From: Nemophila menziesii
Lineage: Eukaryota; Streptophyta; Magnoliopsida; Boraginales; Hydrophyllaceae
Length of the DNA: 64,000 nt
Assembly: GCA_029959085.1 (NCBI GenBank)
Contig: JARWIR010000012.1
Span: forward strand, 24,720,590-24,784,589
Direction: 5' to 3'
Shown here in pieces: positions 33,594-45,619 of this stretch (within the stretch, counting starts at the first letter, position 1; the number at the start of each line of letters is the position of its first letter). The position numbers and the translations under genes are program-made. Below the pieces are notes generated by a model that made no database searches, was not told where the DNA came from, and saw only the letters and a list, made by a program, of their open reading frames with translations.

Positions 33594-34910
33594 AAGACTA
33601 AATGGAAAATGCAATTAAATACTAAAACGTAAGTAAATAAATGTGAAACGCAAATATGAGAAAGTAGCACTTGAGAACGCAAGGGATCCTCCTAATCCTA
33701 TTTCATAAACTATTCTGTTTAAGGGTTAAATCGGTCAATTACAATGGTCGGGATTCTATAAGGCTATCCTAGAGAGTCACTAGTCCCGTCAGGGTAAATA
33801 TGATCCACTTTTAGATGATTAAGTTAATTACCACATTGGCCCTAAAATTAGCTAAGTCCGTCAGAATCAATAGCTTCTATTTTAGATTGAATAAATAATT
33901 CTGTACCTAAACCCTCCGTCAGGATGATCCACACGCCACATATGTGGAATAGCCTAGATACTAACATCTGTCCTTAGTTAGCTACTCCAAAAACAATAAA
34001 TAATCTCAATTTATTGAAAAGAGTAAAAGACCCAATTTAATTTAACAGAAACCCAAATTCAGACATAGAAATTCAATAGAATTGGGATTCACCCATAAAG
34101 CATTCTCAAGTACTATAATGGAATTAGCTCATGCTAATTAAAAAGAAAAATAAATTAAAAGAAATTGAATTCATATTGTATTACAGAATTAAAATTAAAA
34201 GGAACCTAATTTCCGGAATTGGAATGACTGAGAACGGAGATATAGACCCTCTCCAACTCTTGCAGCTTCTTCTTTCTTCCTTCTGTTGTTTCTCTCTGAT
34301 GTTTTTAATTGTAAAGAATGAATTGTGTGAAAAATAGAAGTCAAGAGCTCCTTTTATAAGAGGAAAAACGGATTAGGGCTTGGACTTAAGAATAAATCAC
34401 TAATTAAATGTCCAAGCCCAATTTCTAAGCCCAAAATCCCGTAACTGCTGCACCACCTTCACTAAAACGGCTCCAGCCGCTTCGTTATAACTCCGATTGA
34501 CCTGAATCACTTGCTAAAGTTCCGTAACTCGATAAGGAATGTATTCTCTTCAAAGGTCAGTGGCTAAATCATCTCTTAAGTGCCTTGAAATCAGCAATCT
34601 TTGGCATGTTTTCCAGATTTGCAGCTCCAAAATCAAATTCTTTCGGGATTTATCTTCAAGTCTTGACTCCATATCACGATCTTTGACTCTCTTCTCGGAT
34701 TCCATTCCTAGCTAATATTCAAAACCTACAGACTTTTCACTAAAATATACAAGATTACGCACAAAAGTTTAATAAATCAAGAATACTAGAAATAAAATGG
34801 AAATTCCGGATTATTGCATTTTTAACTCAAAAGTATATCAAAATATTCAATTAAACATCAAAAATGATGTCTCCCAAGGGTCGAAAATAAGAACAATTAG
34901 GGAGACATCA

Positions 34911-34928
34911 AGACCCCCAACTCAAACC
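34911..34928 (-). other. polypurine tract next to LTR 1
   Basis: Minus strand GGTTTGAGTTGGGGGTCT directly before the LTR start TGATGTCTCC; expected primer for plus-strand DNA synthesis. The same sequence precedes LTR 2 at 37851-37868. Confidence 0.7.
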
Positions 34929-36288
34929 TTTGTCGTCCCGACAAAGTAAAACAAAACAAAGGGGTAAAACTAAGCGTATAAACAAGTAGAAGCTAACAAA
35001 TACACCTAAAGCAAGTCTTAAGATAAATCTCATATAGAAAACTCTAGAAACTAATATACACATACATCTATAATGCAAAATCAAACACAAATAATCTCAA
35101 TCATAAAATTAAAGTCGCAATGCTTGAAGATTACACTTGTACTCATATCTGTATGATGGCTATAGGGTGTTCCTCAATCCTAACTCGCTTTGAACGCTCC
35201 ACCTAGTATATTCCCTATCAACGGAATCATAAATTCACTATATACTTAGGAATCACGAGGTCTTTATGGTTTTAATATTGGCTTAAGGACGGTGTGGATG
35301 TATATTTGGTAAATTTGAAGTGAGCTTTTGGCTCTCTCCTCACTTACCATCAACAAATGTCCTCGAGCCTGAGTTTATGCTCAAAAAATGTTTTCACTCA
35401 CCCATTTACGCAACAATTTAGCGTCCCATGTCTACCCACTATAAATAAGATGATTTTCAAAAAAATTCCACTTTGCCGGGTGTTTTATTCATTCATATTT
35501 TTCTTTTTATTTTCTTTTCTCTCTTTTTTTTTGTACAGACGCAAACCGGGTTCCCGGTTTTTGATGAAACCGGGTTCCCGGTTCCTACTGTATGGATTTT
35601 TGAATTTTTCTTTCTTTTTCACTTTTTTTCTCATTCCCGGCAAAGGGTTACAGTTATAAATCATCTGCAATTGTGCTACAATATAAAGCACATCAATCCC
35701 TACCCAATAAATTCCCCATAAGTGGACCCACCACCCCAAACTCAAGCTCGAGACATGTCTCAGGATTGTGATTCAAGTGCGGGTCATATGGTCATGCCTA
35801 ATGATCTAAGGGATAATGGCTTATATCGTGGCTACAAAGAAAAAGGCTAAAGGCTCAAAGTGGGCTAAGACGGATAATAATTAATACAAGGGATAGAAGG
35901 CTAATAAGTCACAAATGGCTAACAAAGAACTACCCCTATCATTTTCCTAGGTGTATAGCTTGTCTTTAGTTCATATCTAGGTGGGTTCTCTACTAATTAG
36001 GATTTCACGTTCTACACACCAAACATATTCCTTAAGTACAAGCTTACTTCATTTGCATTGTTCATTAATTTTTCCTATCAATTACCTATGTTTGCATGCA
36101 ATTCTAAATGCGTTTTATATCAATCCCTAAAGTCCACTATTTGCTATCATAGATTTACCAAAAGTATGCTTAAAGGGACATTTAAGATCTTCTACAGTCA
36201 AACGCAACTCCGAAAATTATTTTATTGAAAGAAAATAAAAACAAATAGCACATAAAATCTGGGATGAGGCAACGAACCCCCAAAAACT
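34911..36288 (-). repeat. shortened internal region of element A
   Basis: Nearly identical to 37851-39230 from the polypurine tract inward (AGACCCCCAACTCAAACC on the plus strand). It stops after GGCAACGAACCCC and jumps directly to CCAAAAACT at the edge of LTR 2, that is, to the last 9 bases of the primer-site end. Gag, protease and most of the primer site are therefore deleted, with CC shared at the join. Confidence 0.85.
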
Positions 36289-37850
36289 TGGTGGTCCTTT
36301 GTGTGTTCTAAAATAAATGCAAAAGTAATCGAACCACAACCGCAAGTGTACGGTTGTCCCAAGTAGTAATAAGTGATCTAGGATCGTTCGCAGGGACGGT
36401 TTGGTTAACTACAATGCTTATCGAATAATGAATGGTTGCACTTATGAAAGCAAATAAAGATATAATTATTGATTTGGTTTTTGTATTAATTCTAATTAAT
36501 GAAAGACTAAATATAAAATGCAAGTAGATAGTAAAACGCAAGTAAATAAGTGGAAAACGCAAGTATGAAAAGGTAGCACTTGAGAACGCAAGGGATCCTC
36601 CTAATTCTATTTCATAACCTATTCTGTTTAAGGTTTAAATCGGTCAATTACAATGGTCGGGATTCTAAATTTCTTATACCCCCGTCAAGGTGGACTATAA
36701 GGCTATCCTAGATTGTCACTAGTCCCGTCAGGGTAAATATGATCCACTTTTAGATGTTTAAGTTAATTACCACATTGGCCCTAAAATTAGCTAAGTTCGT
36801 CAGAATCAATAGCTTCTATTTTAGATTAAATAAATATTTCCGTACCTAAACCCTCCGTCAGGATGATCCAATCGCCACTAATTGGAATAGCCTAGATACT
36901 AACACCTGTTCTTAGTTAGCTACTCCAAAAACAGTAAATAATCTCAATTTATTGAAAAGAGTAAAAGACCCAATTTGATTTAATTTAACAAAAACCCAAA
37001 TTCAGGCATAGAAATTCGATAGAATTGGGATTCACCCATAAAGCATTCTCAAGCACTATAATGAAATTAGCTCATACTAATTAAAAAGAAAACTAAATTA
37101 AAAGTAATGGAATTCATATTGTCTTACAAAATTAAAGATAAATAAAACCTAATTTCCGGAATTGGAATGACTGAGAATGGAGATATAGACCCTCTCCAGC
37201 TCTTGCAGCTTCTTCTTTCTTCCTTCTGTTGTTTCTCTCTGATGTTTTTAATTGTAAAGAATGAATTGTGTGAAAAATAGAAGTCAAGAGCTCCTTTTAT
37301 AAGAGGAAAAACGGATTAGGGCTTGGACTTAAGAATAAATCACTAATTAAATGTCCAAGCCCAATTTCTAAGCCAAAAATCCCGTAACTGCTGCACCACC
37401 TTCACTAAAATGGCTCTAGCCGCTTCGTTACAACTCCGATTGACCTGAATCACTTGCTAAAGTTCCGTAACTCGATAAGGAATGTATTCTCTTCAAAGGT
37501 CAGTGGCTAAATCATCTCTTAAGTGCCTTGAAATCAGCAATCTTTGGCATGTTTTCCAGATTTGCAGCTCCAAAATCAAATTCTTTCGGGATTTATCTTC
37601 AAGTCTTGACTCCATATCACGATCTTTGACTCTCTTCTCGGATTCCATTCCTAGCTAATATTCAAAACCTACAGACTTTTCACTAAAATACACAAGATTC
37701 GCAAAAGTTTAATAAATCAAAAATACTAGAAATAAAATGGAAATTCCGGATTATTGCATTTTTAACTCAAAAGTCTATCAAAATATTCAATTAAACATAA
37801 AAAATGATGTCTCCCAAGGATCGAAAATATAAACAATTAGGGAGACATCA
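36289..37850 (-). repeat. LTR 2 (middle) of element A
   Basis: 1562 bp with proper ends. Its left portion (about 36289-37150) differs from LTR 1 and LTR 3 at many positions where those two agree (for example GATCTAGG versus GATTCTAGG; CACTTATG versus CACTTAGG; CCAATCGCCACTAATTGG versus CCACACGCCACATATGTG). Its right portion is nearly the same as the others. It is thus a mosaic. Confidence 0.88.
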
Positions 37851-40255
37851 AGACCCCCAACTCAAACCTTTGTCGTCTCGACAAAGTAAAACAAAACAAA
37901 GGGGTAAAATTAAGCGTATAAACAAGTAGAAGCTAACAAATACACCTAAAGCAAGTCTTAAGATAAATCTCATATGGCAAACTCTAGAAACTAATATACA
38001 CATACATCTATAATGCAAAATCAAACACAAATAATCTCAATCATAAAATTAAAGTCGCAATGCTTGAAGATTACACTTGTACTCATATCTGTATGATGGC
38101 TATAGGGTGTTCCTCAATCCTAACTCGCTTTGAACGCTCCACCTAGTATATTCCCTATCAACGGAATCATAAATTCATTATATACTTAGGAATCACGAGG
38201 TCTTTATGGTTTTAATATTGGCTTAAGGACGGTGTGGATGTATATTTGGTAAATTTGAAGTGAGCTTTTGGCTCTCTCCTCACTTACCATCAACAAATGT
38301 CCTCGAGCTTGAGTTTACGCTCAAAAAATGTTCTCACTCACCCATTTACGCAACAATTTAGCGTCCCATGTCTACCCACTATAAATAAGATGATTTTCAG
38401 AACAATTCCACTTTGCCGGGTGTTTTATTCATTCATATTTTTCTTTTTCTTTTCTTTTCTCTTTTTTTTTTGTACAGACGCAAACCGGGTTCCCGGTTTT
38501 TGATGAAACCGGGTTCCCGGTTCCCACTGTATGGATTTTTGAATTTTTTCATTTTTTCTTTCTTTTTCACTTTTTTTCTCATTCCCGGCAAAGGGTTACA
38601 ATTATAAATCATCTGCAATTGTGCTACAATATAAAGCACATCAATCCCTACCCAATAAATTCCCCATAAGTGGACCCACCACCCCAAACTCAAGCTCGAG
38701 ACATGTCTCAGGATTGTGATTCAAGTGCGGGTCATATGGTCATGCCTAATGATCTAAGGGATAATGGATTATATCGTGGCTACAAAGAAAAAGGCTAAAG
38801 GCTCAAAGTGGGCTAAGACGGATAATAATTAATACAAGGGATAGAAGGCGAAAAAGTCACAAATGGCTAACAAAGAACTGCCCCTATCATTTTCCTAGGT
38901 GTATAGCTTGTCTTTAGTTCATATCTAGGTGGGTTCTCTACTAATTAGGATTTCACGTTCTACACACCAAACATATTCCTTAAGTACAAGCTTACTTCAT
39001 TTGCATTGTTCATTAATTTTTCCTATCAATTACCTATGTTTGCATGCAATTCTAAATGCGTTTTATATCAATCCCAAAAGTCCACTATTTACTATCATAG
39101 ATTTACCAAAAGTATGCTTAAAGGGACATTTAAGATCTTCTACAGTCAAACGCAACTCCGAAAATTGTTTTATTGAAAGCAAATAAAAACAAATAGCACA
39201 TAAAAACTGGGATGAGGCAACGAACCCCACCCCAAACTCAAAAATGAGTCGTGTCCCCACGACTCGAAAAGACTCAATAAAGCAATTAAACTAATATACA
39301 CTAAATGAGAAAAGGATTGGAAAACATATCTGGATCGACACTAGGCTGATTACGTGTAGTCTCATGTTAAGGTTTTGAATACTACTTCATCAAGCTTTAA
39401 AGATCATTTAATTGTTGCATCCATCTTGAATAATATGTTCTTCATTACCTCGAACGCTTTTGCCATATTTCCAAATCTTCATCATTTCCTATCTCTCTAA
39501 ATCATCATTTCTTGGTGTTTTTGGAAAGATTTGTGATTGATTATGTGTTTGGATGATGTTTAGAGCGATGGACTGGTGATATTTTGGTGTTTTGATGATG
39601 AAATTGAGTGTTTTTTGAGCTTTGGTTCGTCATTAATGGTGTTAAGTGGAGACGCAACCACGAGACGCAACTAATGGCGGGTCTCAAAACGCTGGGTCAG
39701 AAACTTTTAGCTGTTCATACGAAATTTTTTACTTCACCATTGGATAGAGCTCAAAAAGTTATGCGGTTTAGGCTCAATAAAAAGTTAATTCCGACCTCCG
39801 AGCTTCAAGTTATGATCTTCCGAAGTTTTGATACCGGGGGTACAGCACCAAAAACGGGTTCCCGCATTCGCAAAATGCGGGTACCCGGTTTTTCTTCGAT
39901 GGCGCGAATGATGACGCGGGTGTGACGCAGCCAAGACGCAAGACCCAAAACGCTGGGTTAGAAAGTTGGAATTTTTAGCTTTCGAAACTGGGTACCCGCA
40001 TTTGCAAATGCGGGTACCCGGTTTGCCCCTGGAACACCACAAATTTTTCCTCTATTTTCGCCCTTTCGACCCCAAACTCATGACCTTTTTACCCCTGAAA
40101 TCATCAAAAACAACTACCCTTCCTCATTTCTTACTAATAAACACTAAATTAACGAAAATCAAACAAATTTAAACTACGAAAAATAAAAACTTAAACTAAT
40201 ATACAAGGAATGGCTTTTGTTTAACGTCGTTAAGCTCGACAGTTTACCTCATTCA
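37851..40255 (-). other. noncoding 3' region of element A
   Basis: No frame with a motif on either strand. It contains the polypurine tract (37851-37868) and G+C-rich palindromes (38480-38525 and 39855-40025). The left 1.4 kb is repeated at 34911-36288. Confidence 0.7.
39855..40025. repeat. GGGTACCCGCATTTGC palindromes
   Basis: A perfect 30-bp palindrome lies at about 39991-40020 (GGGTACCCGCATTTG then its complement CAAATGCGGGTACCC); flanks extend pairing with one mismatch. A diverged version lies at about 39857-39885 (CGGGTTCCCGCATTCGC to GCGGGTACCCGG). Shorter ACCGGGTTCCCGGT forms occur twice at about 35545-35585 and again at 38483-38523. All would form strong hairpins in RNA. Confidence 0.9.
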
Positions 40256-42962
40256 TTAGTCGTTGACATAACCTCCCCAGCAGTGAGTGAGGTTGTCAAT
40301 ATTTGCAACTCGAAATTTACATCCCTTAGCTTTTATGCCCACTAGTTTATCTGAGATAACCTTCGTGACCATGAATGGTCCTAGCCAAGAACTTTTTAAT
40401 TCACGTACCTTTGGAGGGGGTTTGGTTTCTTCATAGCTACTTCTTCACATACTTTGAACCCCTTTTTCTTTCTTTCCTTCTTATGTTCCTTCGGAATCTT
40501 CGAGGCACGTGCTTTCTCTTTCTCCTTTGCATGATTGAGTTGTGGATTTTTAGGGTATGGAGGAGCTTTAATTGGTGGTTTCTTTCGTAGCTCTTTCTCC
40601 TCCACCCCTAACGTGTCCACAACATTAATTTGCTCCTTACTTACCGGTTCCATTACATCTAGACGAAAGCATTCTTCCTTGGAATCCGGAAATCTCATAA
40701 GTCTGAACACGTTAAACTTCATTTCCTCGTCTTGGATTCTCATAATCATCTCTCCGTTTTCTACATCAATCAAGGTACGCCCCGTGGCTAGGAATGGTCT
40801 TCCCAAAATAATGGGGACATTCCTATCCGCGTCGTAATCAAGTATAACAAAATCAGCGGGAAAAATTAACGTACCTGCCTTAACGAGGACATCTTCGATT
40901 CGGCCTTCTGGATGTGCAAGAGATCGATCCGCCATTTGCAAGACCATAGAAGTAGATCTTGCCTCTCCTATTTTCAACTTCTCAAAGATTGATTTGGGCA
41001 TAAGATTAATACTTGCACCCAAATCGCATAGTGCTTTTCCTTGCCATTCATCACCAATAGATATCGGAATTGTAAAGCTCCGCGGATCAAGTAATTTCGG
41101 AGGTAATTTATTCTGACATATTGCACTACATTCTTCAGGTAAACCAATCATTTTATTATCACAATATGGTCTTTTATTGGTGAGGGATCTTTTCAAAAAC
41201 CTCGCATACTTAGGTACATCTCGAATAGCTTTTAAAAATGGTATGTTGATGTTAAGATTACTTAGCTTATCCAAGAATTTCTGATATTCAGCTGTGTCAT
41301 CCTTCTTTTGAACTCGCGATGGAAATGGTGGAGGTGGACGATTGATTATAATATCATTCTTCTTTTTCGGAATCTCAATGGACCCCTCCACTTCTTCAAC
41401 TTCCACTTCTTTCTCTTTACTAACCTTATCCTTTTCTTTTCTAACTTCTTTTTCTTTCATAACCGGAAAAGGAGGTGGAGGAAGGTTCTTACCACTTCTG
41501 AGAGTAATAGCTTTACAGTCTTCGATTTGGATTGGATTCTCAGTATCGCTAGGGAGTTGCCCTTGTGGACGTTGATTCAGTTGTTTATTCATTTGCGAAA
41601 CTTGAGCTTCTAACATCTGAATGCGTGCTTCAGCAGATTGTTGCCTTTGGATTGACTGTGCATGTAGGGAAATTAATTGTTCTACGGTTTTCTGAAGGGT
41701 AATCACATCTTCTTGTGGTTGGGCAGGTAAGGCTTTTTGGTTCATGGTTTCATTGTAAGTGTCTTGAGGAGCTTGTCTTTGCACATAATTTCCTTGATTT
41801 TGTCCTCATTGATAATTATTATGTGGTCTTGGATTGAAGTTGTTACCTTGGAGACGCGGCTGATACGCATATGTAGGATTTGATGCCCCATTAGGATTTG
41901 AGTATTGAAACCCAGGATGGTTTCTGTTAGGCTGATATCCATTACCACTCGAATTAAAATTCCCTCTGTTGGAGACAAACATCACGGACTCTTGATTATT
42001 CTGACAATTCTCCCAACTATGATCATTCACACCACAATACTCACATCCATACACTTCTTGTGCAACCTTTACCCCAAATCTTTTATTCGAAAAACCTTCT
42101 TTCACGGCTAAAGTGAGTTGTCTCAATTGTTGTTCTAGTGTGGTTTGAATCTTGGTCTCTAAGGAGTTGAACTTTTCTTCAATATTGACATTATTGACTC
42201 CTCTTCTAACTGGTGTTCTGACGGTATTCCACCCAACTTCATTCTTTACTGTTCTTTCTAGGATGATTTTTGCATGAACTGGTTGAACTTGAAGAAATCC
42301 CGCACCACATAGCAAATCCAATTTTTCTCTTGAAGTCCCATCAAGGCCTTTGTAAAAGATTTTTAGCTGTTGTTGTTCTAAAAAGCCATGATCGGGAACT
42401 CTACGTAAACACATCTGAAATCTTGTCCAGCTTTTACCCAAAGTTTCATCATATTCTTGACGGAAATGCGTTAATTCAAGTTGATCATCTAACCTCATGT
42501 TACTTGGGTAATATCTCTCAAAGAAAGCAGTTTCTAATTGGTCCCAATTTGTTATCTTCGTAGGATCTTGTGTATTGTGCCATTCACTCGCTCCATCAAT
42601 AACGAAAAATCGAAACACAGCAAAATACATTTGTTCTTTTGAAACTCCTTGTGTGATGTAAGAATCACATATATGCTTGAATTTATGCACTGCTCGGATA
42701 GGATCTTCTCCAACTTTACCACGAAATTTCCAAAATTTTGGAATTGAGCTAACATACTCGGGACATCTATATCTGGAGCACCTACCCCTAGAGCAGGAGC
42801 ACGAAATGGAACTTCTTCTGGACCATTAACAAACCAGGGATCTTGGTTATTTGCCATTTCTTTTTCTTCTTGTTCTCTTCTTTTCTTATTTGCAAGTCTG
42901 ATTAACAAATCCGGATTATCAAGGATTTGAACTTGTGGTTCAAATCTAAGCCTTCTTCGCAT
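40256..42962 (-). pseudogene. gag-protease-integrase-tail frame of element A
   Basis: Starts at 42962 (MRRRLRFEPQ). A frameshift near 42722-42735 moves into the gag domain (HKFKHICDSYIT ... AFFERYYPSNMR ... RRVPDHG), then a CCHC knuckle CEYCGVNDHSWENC (about 42048-42007). An in-frame TGA lies at 41806-41808. After it come a proline- and lysine-rich stretch, the aspartic protease with DLGAS (41021-41035) and ILGRPFLATGR. A frameshift at a G5 run (40416-40420) leads into ELKSSWLGPFMVTKV and a final CWGGYVND with stop at 40256, which resembles the carboxy end of integrase. Reverse transcriptase, RNase H and integrase core are missing. The frame is dead; its proteins, if needed, would come from relatives. 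Confidence 0.88.
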
Positions 42963-43079
42963 ACACCAAACCTAAAAAAAAATCTGAAAGAGAAGAACAA
43001 ACAAAAAGCGTAAAACTGATAAAAATAAAAATAAATGCAACTATCACTAAAGGATAAACACCGTGGTCACACGCTACCG

Positions 43080-43097
43080 TCCCCGGCAGCGGCGCCA
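43080..43097 (-). other. primer binding site, tRNA-Asp type
   Basis: Minus strand TGGCGCCGCTGCCGGGGA, a few bases inside LTR 3. It matches the 3' end of plant tRNA-Asp except for about one base, as known for Athila/Tat elements. The same site is in element B (59332-59349). Confidence 0.85.
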
Positions 43098-43103
43098 AAA
43101 ACT

Positions 43104-44671
43104 TGGTGGTCCTTTGTGTGTTCTAAAATAAATGCAAAAGTAATCGAACCACATCCGCAAGTGTACGGTTGTCCCAAGTAGTAATAAGTGATTCTAGGAT
43201 CGTTCGCAGGGACGGTTTGGTTAACTACAATGCTTATCGAATAATGAATGGTTGCACTTAGGAAAGCAAATAAAGATATAATGATTGATTGGTTGTTTTT
43301 ATTATTTCTAAGTAATGAAAGACTAAATGGAAAATGCAATTAAATACTAAAACGTAAGTAAATAAATGTGAAACGCAAATATGAGAAAGTAGCACTTGAG
43401 AACGCAAGGGATCCTCCTAATCCTATTTCATAAACTATTCTGTTTAAGGGTTAAATCGGTCAATTACAATGGTCGGGATTCTAAATTCCTTATACCCCCG
43501 TTACGGTGGACTATAAGGCTATCCTAGAGTGTCACTAGTCCCGTCAGGGTAATTATGATCCACTTTTAGATGATTAAGTTAATTACCACATTGGCCCTAA
43601 AATTAGCTAAGTTCGTCAAAATCAATAGCTTCTATTTTAGATTGAATAAATAATTCTGTACCTAAACCCTCCGTCAGGATGATCCACACGCCACATATGT
43701 GTAATAGCCTAGATACTAACACTTGTTCTTAGTTAGCTACTCCAAAAACAGTAAATAATCTCAATTTATTGAAAAGAGTAAAAGACCCAATTTAATTTAA
43801 TTTAACAGAAACTCAAATTCAGACATAGAAATTCAATAGAATTGGGATTCACCCATAAAGCATTCTCAAGTACTATAATGGAATTAGCTCATGCTAATTA
43901 AAAAGAAAACTAAATTAAAAGAAATTGAATTCATATTGTATTACAGAATTAAAATTAAAAGGAACCTAATTTCCGGAATTGGAATGACTGAGAACGGAGA
44001 TATAGACCCTCTCCAGCTCTTGCAGCTTCTTCTTTCTTCCTTCTGTTGTTTCTCTCTGATGTTTTTAATTGTACAGAATGAATTGTGTGAAAAATAGAAG
44101 TCAAGAGCTCCTTTTATAAAAGGAAAAACGGATTAGGGCTTGGACTTAAGAATAAATCACTAATTAAATGTCCAAGCCCAATTTCTAAGCCCAAAATCCC
44201 GTAACTGCTGCACCACCTTCACTAAAACGGCTCTAGCCACTTCGTTACAACTCCGATTGACCTGAAATCACTTGCTAAAGTTCCGTAACTCGATAAGGAA
44301 TGTATTCTTTTCAAAGGTCAGTGGCTAAATCATCTATTAAGTGCCTTGAAATCAGCAATCTTTGGCCTGTTTTCCAGATTTGCAGCTCCAAAATCAAATT
44401 CTTTCGGGATTTATCTTCAAGTCTTGACTCCATATCACGATCTTTGACTCTCTTCTCGGATTCCATTCCTAGCTAATATTCAAAACCTACAAACTTTTCA
44501 CTAAAATACACAAGATTACGCGCAAAAGTTTAATAAATCAAAAATACTAGAAATAAAATGGAAATTCCGGATTATTGCATTTTTAACTCAAAAGTCTATC
44601 AAAATATTCAATTAAACATAAAAAATGATGTCTGCCAAGGGTCGAAAATAAGAACAATCAGGGAGACATCA
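43104..44671 (-). repeat. LTR 3 (5' LTR) of element A
   Basis: 1568 bp, uninterrupted, adjoining the primer site, so it is the 5' LTR of the minus-strand element. A TATA-like TATAAAAGG (plus-strand 44110-44118) is shared with the other LTRs as TATAAGAGG or TATAAAAGG and probably marks the promoter. Confidence 0.9.
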
Positions 44672-44676
44672 ATGTT

Positions 44677-45619
44677 GGACCCCCAAAACTAAACTTTGGA
44701 AGAACATATAATAGTTGTTGTACAAGATGAGTAAGACTAATATCTTTGACATATATGTCACTCGTCTATTCAAGGATGAGAATGGAAAAACTGATGGAAG
44801 TTATGGAAGAGAAGAATTATAGAACCTAGTGGAAAAATTAAAGACGACCATCTTATACAGATTAAGTCAAGCATAAACCGAGAAGAAGAAGAAGAAGTTA
44901 ACTCAAACCCTATTCTCTTTGGTGAACTGTGCATCTACAGGATATTTGGTTTGGTTGGAAGGAATATTTGGCCTGCTGGGAAAGGGATATTACAAAAAAA
45001 ATCAGTGATTGATAGTGTTGGTTTTGTTGGAATTTGGCTCTTTAATCTTTTCTTTTAATTATGTCTTTGTTTTGTTCTTTTTATTTCTCGTGCTCTTTTG
45101 ATAATAACATACATGATATCTTTGTAAGCTTTTGATTCTTTATATGAATTAAAATTCATTTCTATACAAAAATATATGCATATTCATAAGGTAGAATTTC
45201 GCGTGACTTTTGAACTTTTTATATATATATATATATATATATTTTGTAGAAAAAACTCCCACTATATGTATAAATATATACAAAAAAGAAGATTGAATAG
45301 TATTGTATAATTTTCAGTATGTAACACTTTTTAATTAAACATTGTTAAAATAAAATAAATATACTAAATACGAAATTGTGCAATTTTATTTTTTAATAAA
45401 AAATATCATTTCGAAGCTGCTTATACAAACTCTAAAAATCTGGTGCAGATTTGCAACGATATTCGATGCTAGAGAAGACGACACTTTGTCTTCTTTAATA
45501 ACAAGCTATTTGCAGATTATTGAAGACCATTTTTTGTAGAATAGACTAGATGGTGATAGAGATGATAATGTCTTTGGTAATAAAGTTGGGGATAAGGAGA
45601 TTCCAATGTCATAAGCAAT
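44677..45619. other. unassigned flank with (TA)n
   Basis: Right flank of element A. A GAAGAAGAAGAAG stretch at about 44880 and an (AT) run at 45221-45241 are the only repeats. No frame with a motif. Confidence 0.4.

Larger units (their letters stand above)
31764..34910 (-). repeat. LTR 1 of element A, interrupted
   Basis: Matches the other two LTRs once the inserted Mutator-like element (31988-33593 plus its 9-bp TSD) is removed, leaving about 1532 bp. It lacks a 30-bp stretch present in LTR 3 at about 43483-43512; the deletion ends share the trinucleotide CTA. In its left part it shares diagnostic bases with LTR 3 and not with LTR 2. Confidence 0.9.
31764..44671 (-). mobile_element. composite three-LTR Athila-like retroelement A
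   Basis: On the minus strand the order is LTR (43104-44671), primer site, gag-protease-integrase tail, noncoding 3' region, LTR (36289-37850), a second copy of the 3' region cut short (34911-36288), and LTR (31764-34910). LTR ends are TGATGTCTCC and GGACCACCA. The 5-bp TSD ATGTT occurs at 31759-31763 and 44672-44676, enclosing the entire array. Reverse transcriptase, RNase H and integrase core are absent. A Mutator-like element has inserted into the left LTR. Confidence 0.88.

Noticed and set aside
35357..35745. Frames beside LTR 1 and their copies at 38297-38693
   Set aside because: Both copies lie in the noncoding 3' region of element A and differ in frame length; low complexity F/S/L or K-rich text.
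39855..40025. Possible rho-independent-type terminator or CRISPR repeat
   Set aside because: The window is a plant nuclear genome; palindromes lie inside a retrotransposon and are not regularly spaced.
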